The position numbers and the translations under genes are program-made. From Mycobacterium sp. (GTDB lineage: Bacteria; Actinomycetota; Actinomycetes; Mycobacteriales; Mycobacteriaceae): 35,607 nucleotides of DNA. This document shows positions 14,960 through 23,411 of the stretch, one piece after another. How positions within the stretch are numbered: position 1 is the first letter of the stretch; the number at the start of each line of letters is the position of its first letter. Location: positions 1-35,607 of the forward strand of contig JAOPVX010000074.1 in assembly GCA_025965975.1 (NCBI GenBank), read 5' to 3'. The notes below the pieces were generated by a model. The model worked only from the letters and a program-made list of their open reading frames with translations. It did not search any database and was not told the origin of the DNA.

Positions 14960-17152
14960 ATGCCCATAGCGATCACTCCTGAGCACAACGACCTTGCCGA
15001 TTCGGTGCGGTCCCTGGTGGCGCGGGTGGCGCCGTCGGAGGTGCTTCACGAAGCGCTCGAAACGCCCATCTCGAACCCGCCGCCGTACTGGAAGGCCGCG
15101 GCTGAGCAGGGTCTGCAGGGTGTGCACCTGGCGGAATCCGTTGGTGGACAAGGCTTTGGCATCCTCGAGCTTGCCATCGTCTTGGCCGAGTTCGGCTACG
15201 GCGCGGTGCCGGGTCCGTTCGTCCCTTCGGCGATCGCCAGCGCGCTTATCGGTGCGCACGACCCCGACGCCAAGTTGCTGAACGACCTGGCTTCGGGCGA
15301 GGTGATCGCCGCCTACGCGATCGACTCCGGACTCACCGCCACCCGGCACGGCGACGGCCTGGTCATCCGCGGCGAGGTGCGGGCGGTTCCCGCCGCGGCG
15401 CAGGCGTCGGTGCTGGTGCTGCCGGTGGCCATCGACAGCGGTGAAGAGTGGGTGGTGCTCGACGCGCAGGCGTTGGAGATCGAGCCCGTCAAGAGCGTCG
15501 ACCCACTGCGGCCACTGGCCCATGTGCGCGCCAACGCCGTCGAAGTCGGCGACGACCGCCTGCTGAGCAGCCTCAGCCGGACTCTCGCGCGGGCATTGAT
15601 GTCGACGCTGCTGTCCGCAGAGGCCATCGGCGTTGCGCGCTGGGCCACCGATACCGCGTCGGCGTACGCCAAGATCCGCGAGCAATTCGGCAGGCCCATC
15701 GGCCAGTTCCAGGCCATCAAACACAAGTGCGCGGAGATGATCGCGGACACCGAGCGGGCCACCGCGGCGGTATGGGACGCCGCCCGCGCTATCGACGAGT
15801 TCCGCGAAACCGGTTCGGAAGAAACCGCTTTCGAATTCGCCGCCGCGGTTGCCGCGACGCTGGCACCCGTCGCCGCGCAGCGCTGCACCCAGGACTGCAT
15901 CCAGGTGCACGGCGGCATCGGTTTCACCTGGGAGCACGACACCAACGTCTACTACCGCCGCGCCATAATGCTCGCGGCCTGCTTCGGCCGCGCCGCGGAC
16001 TACCCGCAGCAGGTGGTCGACATCGCGACCAGCACGGGAATGCGCCCGATCAACATCGATCTCGACCAGGAGACGGAGAAGCTGCGGGAGGAGATCCGCG
16101 GGGAAGTCGCAGCCCTCAAAGCGATCCCGCGGGACGAGCGCAATGTCGCGATCGCCGAGGGCGGCTGGGTGATGCCCCACTTGCCCAAGCCATGGGGTCG
16201 CGCATCGGGCCCGATCGAGCAGATCATCATCGCCCAGGAATTCGCCACTGGCCAGGTGCGCCGACCCACGATGGGAATCGCGGCGTGGCTGATACCGTCG
16301 GTCGTTGCGTTCGGCACCGAAGAGCAGAAGCAGCGCTTCCTGCCGCCAACGTTCCGCGGCGAAATGATCTGGTGCCAGCTGTTTTCCGAGCCGGGCGCCG
16401 GTTCGGACCTGGCCGGCCTCACCACAAAGGCCACCAAGGTCGACGGCGGCTGGCGCATCACCGGCCAGAAGATCTGGACCACAGCTGCGCAGGTATCGCA
16501 TTGGGGCATGCTGCTGGCCAGGACGGACCCGTCCGCTCCGAAACACAACGGCATCACCTATTTTCTGCTCGACATGCGCAGCGAGGGTGTGGAGGTCAAG
16601 CCGCTGCGCGAGCTGACCGGAAACGCGCTGTTCAACACCGTCTTCATCGACGACGTATTGGTTCCAGACGAGCTGGTGCTCGGTGAGGTCAACCGCGGCT
16701 GGGAGGTCAGCCGCACTACGCTCACCGCCGAGCGGGTGTCGATCGGCAGCAGCGAGGCGCCCTTCCTGGCCAACCTGAACGGTTTCGTGGAGTTCATCCG
16801 CGACGGGCAATTCGACCAGATCGGCCAGAACCATGCCGGCCGGCTGATCGCCGAAGGCCACGCCGCCAAGCTGCTCAACATGCGGTCGACCCTGCTGACG
16901 CTGGCCGGTGGCGACCCGATGCCGGCCGCCGCGATCTCCAAGCTGCTGTCGATGCGCACCGGCCAGGGCTACGCGGAATTCGGGGTCGCGTCGATGGGCA
17001 CCGACGGCGCGATCGGCGACCCCGAACAGCTGGCGGGCAAGTGGGCCGAGTTCCTGCTGGCCAGCAGGGCCACTACCATTTACGGGGGCACGTCGGAGGT
17101 GCAGCTCAACATCATCGCCGAGCGGCTGCTGGGGCTGCCCCGCGACCCGTAA
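14960..17152 (+). CDS. fadE6: Double-domain acyl-CoA dehydrogenase FadE6
   Basis: At 730 residues this is twice the usual acyl-CoA dehydrogenase length and contains two tandem modules, about 1-370 and 380-730. FAD-dependent alpha-beta desaturation of an acyl-CoA is the expected reaction. Module 1 ends with QDCIQVHGGIGFTWEHDTNV; module 2 carries WCQLFSEPGAGSDLAGL and KIWTTAAQ, the flavin and substrate region. At the place of the MCAD catalytic glutamate the sequence reads YGGTSEVQ, so Gly replaces Glu, as in family branches whose base lies elsewhere. M. tuberculosis FadE6 is, as I recall, 731 residues. The start is ATG 14960, MPIAITPEHNDLADS. The long open frame antisense to it is a codon-bias shadow. 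Confidence 0.9.
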   Translation: MPIAITPEHNDLADSVRSLVARVAPSEVLHEALETPISNPPPYWKAAAEQGLQGVHLAESVGGQGFGILELAIVLAEFGYGAVPGPFVPSAIASALIGAHDPDAKLLNDLASGEVIAAYAIDSGLTATRHGDGLVIRGEVRAVPAAAQASVLVLPVAIDSGEEWVVLDAQALEIEPVKSVDPLRPLAHVRANAVEVGDDRLLSSLSRTLARALMSTLLSAEAIGVARWATDTASAYAKIREQFGRPIGQFQAIKHKCAEMIADTERATAAVWDAARAIDEFRETGSEETAFEFAAAVAATLAPVAAQRCTQDCIQVHGGIGFTWEHDTNVYYRRAIMLAACFGRAADYPQQVVDIATSTGMRPINIDLDQETEKLREEIRGEVAALKAIPRDERNVAIAEGGWVMPHLPKPWGRASGPIEQIIIAQEFATGQVRRPTMGIAAWLIPSVVAFGTEEQKQRFLPPTFRGEMIWCQLFSEPGAGSDLAGLTTKATKVDGGWRITGQKIWTTAAQVSHWGMLLARTDPSAPKHNGITYFLLDMRSEGVEVKPLRELTGNALFNTVFIDDVLVPDELVLGEVNRGWEVSRTTLTAERVSIGSSEAPFLANLNGFVEFIRDGQFDQIGQNHAGRLIAEGHAAKLLNMRSTLLTLAGGDPMPAAAISKLLSMRTGQGYAEFGVASMGTDGAIGDPEQLAGKWAEFLLASRATTIYGGTSEVQLNIIAERLLGLPRDP

Positions 17153-17243
17153 CCGCCGATATTGCACTCAGGGTCGTGATCGGCGGAGAATCACAGCCCT
17201 CATTGCAATCTCGCGGCAGGAGGACGGGCCCACGAGCGGTGAC

Positions 17244-18161
17244 GTGACGCTGCGCCAGCTGCGCTACTTCGTCGAGCTGGGCGAGGAGCTCAACTACCGG
17301 CGTGCCGCGGAGAGGCTGTTCATCACGCAGCCCGCGCTGTCGACGGCGATCAAACAGCTCGAGCATCAGCTGGGCGTCATGCTGTTCACCCGCAGCACCC
17401 GCGAGGTGGCGCTGACCGAACTCGGCCAGGCCTGGCTGCCGAAGGTACGCGACGCCCTGCGCGGGGTCGAGGGCGCGGTCGACGACTTGATCGCTCTGTC
17501 CGCGCACTACCGCCGGATCCGGCTGGGCTATCTCATTGGCACCGGGGCGGACTTGCTGTTCCGGCTGGTGCGGCACTTCGAAACGGCCTACCCGGAAATC
17601 ACCTTGGAACCAAGGGAATTCGACTTCTCCGATCCGACAGCCGGGCTCGCCGACGGCACCACCGAGGTGGCGATCATCCGGCCGCCGGTGGATCTGCCTG
17701 AACACCGGATGTTCATCCTCGACGCCGAGGACTGGGTAGCCTGCCTGCCGCGGGATCACCCGCTGGCGGGTCGGTCCGAGCTGGCGATCGCCGAGCTGCT
17801 CGACGACCCGATCGTCGTCGCCCCTGCCAGCGCCGGCCCGTGGCGTGACTACTGGATGGCGATGGACGCGCGCGGAGGCAAGCCGCCCACCATCGCCGCC
17901 GTCGCGGCCACCTACGAAGAGGAGACCACGACCATCGCGCGAGGGCTCGGCATCAGCTTCACCAGCGAGGCCAGCGCCCGGCTGTACAACCGGCAGGGGA
18001 TCGCATACGTCCCGATCGTCGATCGCCCTCGCAACTACACGGCGCTGGCCTGGCATCCCGCCGGCCTCAGCCGCGATGCGGAGCTGCTGGTGCGCCACGT
18101 CCGCCAAGAGTGGAGCTTTGGCGAGGGCCAGGCGATAGAACGCCCCGCGACCTATTACTGA
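17244..18161 (+). CDS. LysR-type transcriptional regulator
   Basis: The 305-residue regulator starts VTLRQLRYFVELGEELNYRR, followed by AAERLFITQPALSTAIKQLE, the classical LysR winged helix-turn-helix. A periplasmic-binding-protein-like effector domain covers about residues 90-290 (IRLGYLIGTGADLLFRL; EVAIIRPPVD; ARGLGISFTSE). GTG 17244 is the only start that preserves the conserved N-terminus; no strong ribosome-binding site is adjacent. It is followed by a permease and an aminotransferase in the same direction, so it probably activates them. The T-N11-A dyad overlapping its stop is the likely binding site. LysR genes are more often divergent from their targets, so this tandem layout is less usual. 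Confidence 0.88.
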   Translation: MTLRQLRYFVELGEELNYRRAAERLFITQPALSTAIKQLEHQLGVMLFTRSTREVALTELGQAWLPKVRDALRGVEGAVDDLIALSAHYRRIRLGYLIGTGADLLFRLVRHFETAYPEITLEPREFDFSDPTAGLADGTTEVAIIRPPVDLPEHRMFILDAEDWVACLPRDHPLAGRSELAIAELLDDPIVVAPASAGPWRDYWMAMDARGGKPPTIAAVAATYEEETTTIARGLGISFTSEASARLYNRQGIAYVPIVDRPRNYTALAWHPAGLSRDAELLVRHVRQEWSFGEGQAIERPATYY

Positions 18162-18175
18162 TAAAGCGTGTTTAT
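18161..18175. promoter_or_regulatory. LysR-box-like dyad (T-N11-A) upstream of the permease
   Basis: ATAAA GCGTG TTTAT is a perfect 5-bp-arm inverted repeat with T18162-N11-A18174, the LysR-box pattern. It begins at the last base of the LysR stop codon and lies 56 bp before the permease ATG. Its AT-richness stands out in GC-rich DNA. Binding is inferred. Confidence 0.55.
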
Positions 18176-18231
18176 AAGTAGATCAGAATTTGGAACTTCC
18201 CTGAACTCGCTGAGTCGGGTTTCCTCACTGC

Positions 18232-19722
18232 ATGACTGACACCGCCTCACCCATTACGCCTGCGGCGCCGATGGACGACGAGGACGCCCGGCTGGCGAAG
18301 TTCGGCTACACCCAACGACTGGACCGTTCGGTCGGGCCGCTGGCCTCCTTCGCCATCGGGTTCGCCACCATCAGCGCCACCACGGCGGTCTTCACCGGGT
18401 TCGGCGGCGGTTACTTCACCGCCGGCGCGCCGTTCGTGTGGACAATGCTGCTCGCGGGGGCGGTGTTCGTCGTCTGGGCGGCGATTGCCGCGGACCTGAC
18501 CGCGAAGATCCCGCTCGCCGGCTACGCCTACCAATGGGCCAGCCGGATCCACGGCTCGAACCTCGCGTGGTTCACCGGCATCTCCGCGCTGATCGGCTGG
18601 ATCTGCGGGATGACCGGCGTCTGCTACATCCTGTCCGGATACCTCGGCGGGCTGTTCAACTGGAACATGAGCCAGACCGCGCAGATCCTGATCGCCATCG
18701 GGGTGATGGCGGTCTGCGCGCTGATCAATCTCTACGGCGTGCGATTCGCCACGCTCGTCAACAACATCGGGGTCAGTCTGGAACTGGTCGTCACAGTCGG
18801 CGCGACGATCATGGTCGGGATAGTGGCGTTCGCGGCGCCCGACCACCACCAGCCGTTGTCGGTGCTGTTCACCGGCGGGACCTCGGAGGGCACGTATGTG
18901 CTTGCGTGGCTGGCGGCTTCGCTTGGGCCGTTCTTCGGCCTGATTGGAGTCGAGGCCGGCGCCGACGTGGCCGAGGAGACCAAGGCCGCGCGCCTCGTGA
19001 TACCGCGCACGATGTTCTATGCGCTCGCGACGTCGATCGTCATCGAACTGCTCATGTACATCGTCTTCGTGCTGGCGATTCGCGACGGCGGCGCCGTGGC
19101 CGCCAACACCGCCGCGCCGATCGAGGAGATCATCAGCCAGCAGGTCGGGCCGGTGGTCACCAGAATCGTTGTGGCCGTGGCGCTTACCAACCTATTGGCG
19201 TGCATCCTGGCCAACATTCTGGTCGCCAGCCGGTTGACCTACTCGATGGCCCGCGACAATATGCTGCCGTTCTCCAACGTATGGCGGCATGTGTCACCCA
19301 AGCGGCGCAGCCCGACGTTCGTGGTGATCGGCCTTGCCTGCCTGTCGACGATCCTGTTGCTGTCGGCGTTGGTCAGCGAGAAAGCGTTCACCTTCATCCT
19401 CGGCATCTCGTCGCTGGCGGTGTTCGTGACCTACGTGCTGCAGACCTTCGGCGCCATCGTCGGGGCGCGGCGCGGCACCATCCCCACCGCGGAGCCCGGC
19501 ACCTTCGATCTGGGTCGCGCTCGGATGCCGGTCTACATCGTCGGCCTGATCTCGTTCACCGTCGTCTCTGCCGCATTGATCTTCCTGCCGCAGTTCGCCG
19601 GCAATGGCTGGGTCTTCCTCGGAATCATCGCGGTGGCCGCACTGTGGTGGGCCACCGGTCTGCGCGCCCGGCTGCGCCGCGGCGATGCGGGCCCCAACTA
19701 CGCTCAAACGAAGGGACTTTGA
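18232..19722 (+). CDS. APC-superfamily amino acid/amine permease
   Basis: The 496-residue protein has about twelve hydrophobic segments and the APC signature near its start. DARLAKFGYTQRLDRSVGPL leads into the first helix, with FAIGFATISATTAVFTGFGG carrying the substrate-binding unwound GFA/T region, and the fifth and sixth helices include SLGPFFGLIGVEAGADVAEE. The C-terminal tail is short and basic. It should import an amino acid or amine by cation symport or exchange. The gene ends in TGATG, overlapping the start of the class IV aminotransferase, so transport and transamination are translationally coupled. The exact substrate is unknown. Confidence 0.87.
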   Translation: MTDTASPITPAAPMDDEDARLAKFGYTQRLDRSVGPLASFAIGFATISATTAVFTGFGGGYFTAGAPFVWTMLLAGAVFVVWAAIAADLTAKIPLAGYAYQWASRIHGSNLAWFTGISALIGWICGMTGVCYILSGYLGGLFNWNMSQTAQILIAIGVMAVCALINLYGVRFATLVNNIGVSLELVVTVGATIMVGIVAFAAPDHHQPLSVLFTGGTSEGTYVLAWLAASLGPFFGLIGVEAGADVAEETKAARLVIPRTMFYALATSIVIELLMYIVFVLAIRDGGAVAANTAAPIEEIISQQVGPVVTRIVVAVALTNLLACILANILVASRLTYSMARDNMLPFSNVWRHVSPKRRSPTFVVIGLACLSTILLLSALVSEKAFTFILGISSLAVFVTYVLQTFGAIVGARRGTIPTAEPGTFDLGRARMPVYIVGLISFTVVSAALIFLPQFAGNGWVFLGIIAVAALWWATGLRARLRRGDAGPNYAQTKGL

Positions 19723-20738
19723 TGACTGCCACGGATCTGGGCGCCAGCAACCTCGTCGCCGTCGAACCGGGTGCCATCCGCGAGGACACCCCACCCGGTT
19801 CGGTGATCCAGTACAGCGACTACGAACTCGACACCTCAAGCCCGTACGCCGGCGGGGTGGCCTGGATTGAAGGCGAGTACGTCCCGGCATCGGAGGCGCG
19901 GATCTCGATCTTCGACATCGGCTTCGGCCACTCCGACCTCACCTACACGGTCGCCCATGTGTGGCACGGCAACATCTTCCGGCTCGGCGACCACCTGGAC
20001 CGGCTCCTCGACGGCGCGCGCAAGCTGCGGCTCGATACCGGATACAGCAAGGGCGAGCTGGCCGAGATCACCAAGCGCTGCGTTGCCATGTCACAGCTGC
20101 AAGAGTCGTTCGTCAATCTGACGGTCACCCGAGGGTACGGAAAACGCAAGGGCGAGAAGGACTTGTCCAAGCTAACCCACCAGGTCTACATCTACGCGAT
20201 CCCGTATCTGTGGGCATTCCCGCCACACGAACAGATCTTCGGCACCACGGCGATCGTGCCGCGTCACGTACGGCGCGCGGGCCGCAACACCGTCGACCCG
20301 ACGATCAAGAACTACCAGTGGGGCGACCTGACCGCGGCCAGCTTCGAGGCCAAGGACCGCGGGGCGCGTACCGCGATCCTGATGGACGCCGACAACTGCG
20401 TCGCCGAGGGCCCGGGCTTTAATGTGGTCATCGTCAAGGACGGCAAGATCGCATCACCCTCGCGAAATGCATTGCCTGGCATTACCCGAAAGACCGTGTT
20501 CGAACTCGCAGACGCCATGGGTATCGAGGCGACCCTGCGTGACGTCACAAGCCACGAGCTGTACGACGCCGACGAGCTGATGGCAGTCACCACGGCCGGC
20601 GGTGTCACCCCGATCGACACGCTTGACGGCGAACCCCTCGGAGACGGGACTCCGGGTCCGGTAACTGTGGCGATCCGTGACCGGTTCTGGGCGCTGATGG
20701 ACGAGCCGTCACCGCTGATCGAGGCGATCGATTACTAA
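19722..20738 (+). CDS. Class IV PLP aminotransferase resembling (R)-selective amine transaminases
   Basis: The 338-residue protein is a fold-type IV PLP enzyme (branched-chain / D-amino-acid aminotransferase superfamily). The catalytic lysine is Lys196 in DPTIKNYQWGD, and the cofactor phosphate site includes TTAGGVTPI. The N-terminal segment ISIFDIGFGHSDLTYTVAHV, then WHGNIFRLGDHLDRLL, is close to the pattern I recall for (R)-selective amine:pyruvate transaminases (GFxHSDLTYD and FRLDDHLxRL) rather than to BCAT or DAAT. Specificity is an inference; a branched-chain or D-amino-acid activity cannot be excluded. It is translationally coupled to the permease and sits under a LysR gene, which fits uptake followed by deamination of an amine or amino acid. 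Confidence 0.85.
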   Translation: MTATDLGASNLVAVEPGAIREDTPPGSVIQYSDYELDTSSPYAGGVAWIEGEYVPASEARISIFDIGFGHSDLTYTVAHVWHGNIFRLGDHLDRLLDGARKLRLDTGYSKGELAEITKRCVAMSQLQESFVNLTVTRGYGKRKGEKDLSKLTHQVYIYAIPYLWAFPPHEQIFGTTAIVPRHVRRAGRNTVDPTIKNYQWGDLTAASFEAKDRGARTAILMDADNCVAEGPGFNVVIVKDGKIASPSRNALPGITRKTVFELADAMGIEATLRDVTSHELYDADELMAVTTAGGVTPIDTLDGEPLGDGTPGPVTVAIRDRFWALMDEPSPLIEAIDY

Positions 20739-20802
20739 CGCTTACGTTGGAACAGGTCTAGGATCGAAATAGTAAGGTAGTCGCTCGTCGTTAGCAGTAG
20801 AT

Positions 20803-21081
20803 ATGAGCACCTTCGTAGGGCCCGTGGTGCGCCTGGCTATCACCGGAGCAGCCGCGCTCGCGTTTCTGATTGCTCCGACAGTCTTGTTTGCCCAAAGCAG
20901 TGCGCAGCAGACGGCGCAGCCCTGCTACAACGGCGTGCTCCCCGGAGCACCCTTCCTTCCGAGCTGCACCCTTCCTGGACCGCAAGGCACGAAGATCCGC
21001 GGATCTGCGCCTGACGCAAACGCGATCATCGCGTGTAGGAACCTTCCCGGCTGCCTGTCCTGGTATGTGAACGGCCCGTAG
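20803..21081 (+). CDS. Small secreted protein with four cysteines
   Basis: The family is not one I can name. The 92-residue protein has a signal peptide (VRLAITGAAALAFLIAPTVL, likely cleaved near FAQS). The mature part has four cysteines (Cys41, Cys55, Cys78, Cys84) that could form two disulfides, in PCYNGVLPG, LPSCTLPGP, IIACRNLPGCLSW. It lies 64 bp after the aminotransferase with its own leader, where TTGGAA and TAGGAT/TAGTAA-like boxes might form a promoter. Probably exported to the envelope; function unknown. Confidence 0.72.
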   Translation: MSTFVGPVVRLAITGAAALAFLIAPTVLFAQSSAQQTAQPCYNGVLPGAPFLPSCTLPGPQGTKIRGSAPDANAIIACRNLPGCLSWYVNGP

Positions 21082-21102
21082 AGATCACCAAGGGGCATTA
21101 CC

Positions 21103-21414
21103 ATGACTCACGACGTTGAGAAGCGGTTCGACCGGCCCGGCACGTTCCACGAGGCCGCAATGTATGTAGGCGCAGTGGTCGCGCTGGCGGGCGTCGTGTT
21201 CGCGGTGTATGCATTCACCGCACGCGACTCGGTGGTCGCGGCGTCGCTTGTCCCGGCGATTCTGCTGGCCGGTGGAATCGGCGCGTTCGTCAAGACCTAC
21301 CGGGTGTGGAAGGAAGAGGGCGCATGGCCTGCGTGGCAGGGCGCGGGCTGGTTTCTGCTCACGTTCATGCTGGTGTGCCTGTCCATTCCCGGCGCCGCGA
21401 TGTACGCCACCTAA
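21103..21414 (+). CDS. Small three-transmembrane-segment membrane protein
   Basis: I do not recognise the family. The 103-residue protein has a charged N-terminus (MTHDVEKRFDRPGTFHEA) and three hydrophobic segments: AAMYVGAVVALAGVVFAVYA, VVAASLVPAILLAGGIGAF and GWFLLTFMLVCLSIPGAAMY. AAGGGG seven bases before ATG 21103 supports the start. It follows the secreted protein by 21 bp, so the two may share a transcript. Its stop overlaps the end of a convergent broken SDR gene. Confidence 0.72.
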   Translation: MTHDVEKRFDRPGTFHEAAMYVGAVVALAGVVFAVYAFTARDSVVAASLVPAILLAGGIGAFVKTYRVWKEEGAWPAWQGAGWFLLTFMLVCLSIPGAAMYAT

Positions 21415-21648
21415 GGCACAATCGAGTCGACGTACCCGCCGTAAGCCCCGCCTGTCGTCGCCGAGGCGAGTAGCGACGCCAAATAGGTTGCCATGTTTGC
21501 GATTTCAGCCGGTTCGATGAGCCGCTGCAGCAGTGACTGCGGTCGGTGGTTGCGCATGAGCTCTCGCTGGGCCACGCCCCATGGCAGCGACTTGTCGACC
21601 AATTGGTGTTCACCAGGATGTCGACGTCGGGAAGCTCACGCGCAGCTG
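21411..21648 (-). pseudogene. Internally deleted short-chain dehydrogenase/reductase remnant
   Basis: Reading the reverse strand, 21648 to about 21600 encodes TAARELPDVDILVNTN, the beta-strand ending in the NNAG-type motif of an SDR. After a frame change the sequence resumes with LVDKSLPWGVAQRELMRNHR, then LLQRLIEPAEIANMATYLAS, then GGYVDSIVP and a stop. That is the characteristic SDR C-terminus. The 120-150 residues between (catalytic Ser-Tyr-Lys) and the N-terminal nucleotide-binding motif are absent, as is part of the usual VDGG stretch. It is therefore a double-deleted pseudogene between the membrane protein and fadD2. Confidence 0.75.
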
Positions 21649-21649
21649 T

Positions 21650-23356
21650 CTAGTCGGTATGGATCTCGCGCAGCTCGCGCTTGAGGATCTTGCCGGTCGG
21701 GTTGCGTGGCAGTTCGTCGAGGAAGACCACCTCGCGTGGCACCTTGTAGCGGGCCAGGTGCTCGCGCACATAGGTCTTGATCTCGTCCTCACCGATACTG
21801 GCGCCGTCGGTCTTGACCACGAACGCGCGCAGCCGGTGGCCCCACTCCTTGTCCTCCACGCCAAGCGCGGTGGCCTCCACGACCTCGGGGTGGCCGCTGA
21901 TCAAGTCCTCGACCTCGGCGGGGAACACGTTCTCGCCGCCGGATACGATCATCTCGTCGTCGCGTCCGCTGACGTACAGCAGACCGTGCTCGTCGAAGTA
22001 GCCGACGTCACCCGACGACATCAGGCCGTCGATGATCTGCTTGTGGCCGCCGCCCGTATAGCCCTCGAACGGGAAGAAGTTCCCAACGAATATGCGGCCG
22101 ACCTCGCCCTGCGGCAACTCGTTGCCGTTGTCGTCAAGAATCTTGACCTTCACGCCCTTGACGACGGGTCCTACGGTGGCCGGATTGATCGACAGATCCT
22201 TGGGCCGCGCGATGGTGGCGAACGCGATCTCCGTCGACCCGTACAGGTTATAGATGACCGGACCCAGCTCCTTTAGCGCACGGGTGGCCAGTTCGGCGCC
22301 CAACTGCGATCCGGACACGAACACGATCCGCAGCGACGACAGGTCCGGCTTGGGCTCCATCGCCTCGAGCGCATCGAGGATGCGCGACAACATCACCGGG
22401 ACGACGACCATCGCGGTCACCTTGTGCTTCTCGATGTCGGCGAGCACCGTGGGCGGCTTGAAGCGGCGGCGCAACACCAGCGTCGTGCCGAGCATCATCG
22501 CGATGGTCGCGTGCAGGAAGCCCAGCGCGTGGAACATCGGCGCGGGCAACGACGTGACCTCACCGGCTTTGAACGGTACATGCGACAGCACACCACCGAT
22601 CGGCGCAAGAGTCGGCGGCGTACTTCTGTTGGCGCCCTTGGGAGTTCCGGTGGTGCCGCTGGTCAAGATGATGATCGACGAGTTCCTCGTCGTCTTGGGT
22701 GCGGGCTTGCCAGAGCTCCGCGCGATGAGGTCTTCCAGCGTCTCGTCGGTGCTGCCCGACGGTTCGTAACCGTCGGCGGTAGCCGACGAATTAGCGGCGT
22801 CGGGGTTCCTGCCAAGCGCGCGCAGCTTGCCCAGTTCCGGCTCCGCCTTCGACACCGCCTCGCAGTACTCGTCGTCGTAAATGATCACCTTGGCACCCTC
22901 GCGCTCGGCGACCTCTTTGATTTGCGGTCCGGAGAACTCGCTGTTGAGCAGGATGATGCGCGCGCCGGCGCGCGCCGCCCCGCAGACCGCGATCAGGAAC
23001 CACCTGTGGTTGCGGGCCAGGATCGCTATCCCTTCGCCGCCCTTGACCCCCATCGCAAGCAGCCCGTTGGCGACCGCGTGCGCAGCGTGGTCGAGCTGGG
23101 AGAATGTGATCTCGCCGTCGTCGTCGATGATCGCGGTTCTGTGGGGTGTACGACGCGCGTTGAGCGCGGGCATCATGCCGAATTCGCCCCAGCGCCGGAT
23201 GTCGGCGACCATGGCGGCGACGTTCTGCGGCGGCTCCAGCTTGAGCGCGCCGGCCTCCAGCATTTTGAGGAGATAGTGCAGTTCTGCGGACCCTCGCTCG
23301 GCGTACTGCTGGATTTTGGCCGCTGCCTGCAACGGAAGATCAGTTAGCTTCGGCAT
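21650..23356 (-). CDS. fadD2: Fatty-acid-CoA/AMP ligase FadD2
   Basis: The 568-residue enzyme belongs to the ANL superfamily and should activate a fatty acid as acyl-AMP and then acyl-CoA. The P-loop is LTSGTTGTPKG at residues 231-241, followed by the VSGSQLG and YNLYGSTEIAFATIA (A5) segments, SGDVGYFDEHGLLYVSGRDD (A7-A8), and the C-terminal lysine Lys556 in NPTGKILKREL. ATG 23356 gives MPKLTDLPLQAAAKIQQYAE, consistent with FadD2 of M. tuberculosis (Rv0270, about 560 residues, from memory). It is divergent from the Prim-Pol gene with 55 bp between starts. In the remembered M. tuberculosis order it neighbours fadE6, but here the LysR-permease-aminotransferase block and two small genes intervene. 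Confidence 0.9.
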   Translation of the reverse strand: MPKLTDLPLQAAAKIQQYAERGSAELHYLLKMLEAGALKLEPPQNVAAMVADIRRWGEFGMMPALNARRTPHRTAIIDDDGEITFSQLDHAAHAVANGLLAMGVKGGEGIAILARNHRWFLIAVCGAARAGARIILLNSEFSGPQIKEVAEREGAKVIIYDDEYCEAVSKAEPELGKLRALGRNPDAANSSATADGYEPSGSTDETLEDLIARSSGKPAPKTTRNSSIIILTSGTTGTPKGANRSTPPTLAPIGGVLSHVPFKAGEVTSLPAPMFHALGFLHATIAMMLGTTLVLRRRFKPPTVLADIEKHKVTAMVVVPVMLSRILDALEAMEPKPDLSSLRIVFVSGSQLGAELATRALKELGPVIYNLYGSTEIAFATIARPKDLSINPATVGPVVKGVKVKILDDNGNELPQGEVGRIFVGNFFPFEGYTGGGHKQIIDGLMSSGDVGYFDEHGLLYVSGRDDEMIVSGGENVFPAEVEDLISGHPEVVEATALGVEDKEWGHRLRAFVVKTDGASIGEDEIKTYVREHLARYKVPREVVFLDELPRNPTGKILKRELREIHTD

Positions 23357-23411
23357 GAGCCCACAATATGTGACGCGCGTCGCACCGCGGCCGGGAAATT
23401 ACCATGACGGT

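Noticed and set aside
14660-17167. Very long reverse-strand open frame (835 codons) antisense to fadE6
   Set aside because: Its residues are rich in Arg, Gly, His and Asp without any domain, typical of the antisense shadow of a high-GC gene; fadE6 on the other strand is unambiguous.
18438-19721. Open frame through the permease, continuous with the aminotransferase frame (766 codons in total)
   Set aside because: Upstream of 19722 the translation is Arg-rich shadow sequence of the permease; the real gene begins at ATG 19722 with recognisable class IV aminotransferase sequence.
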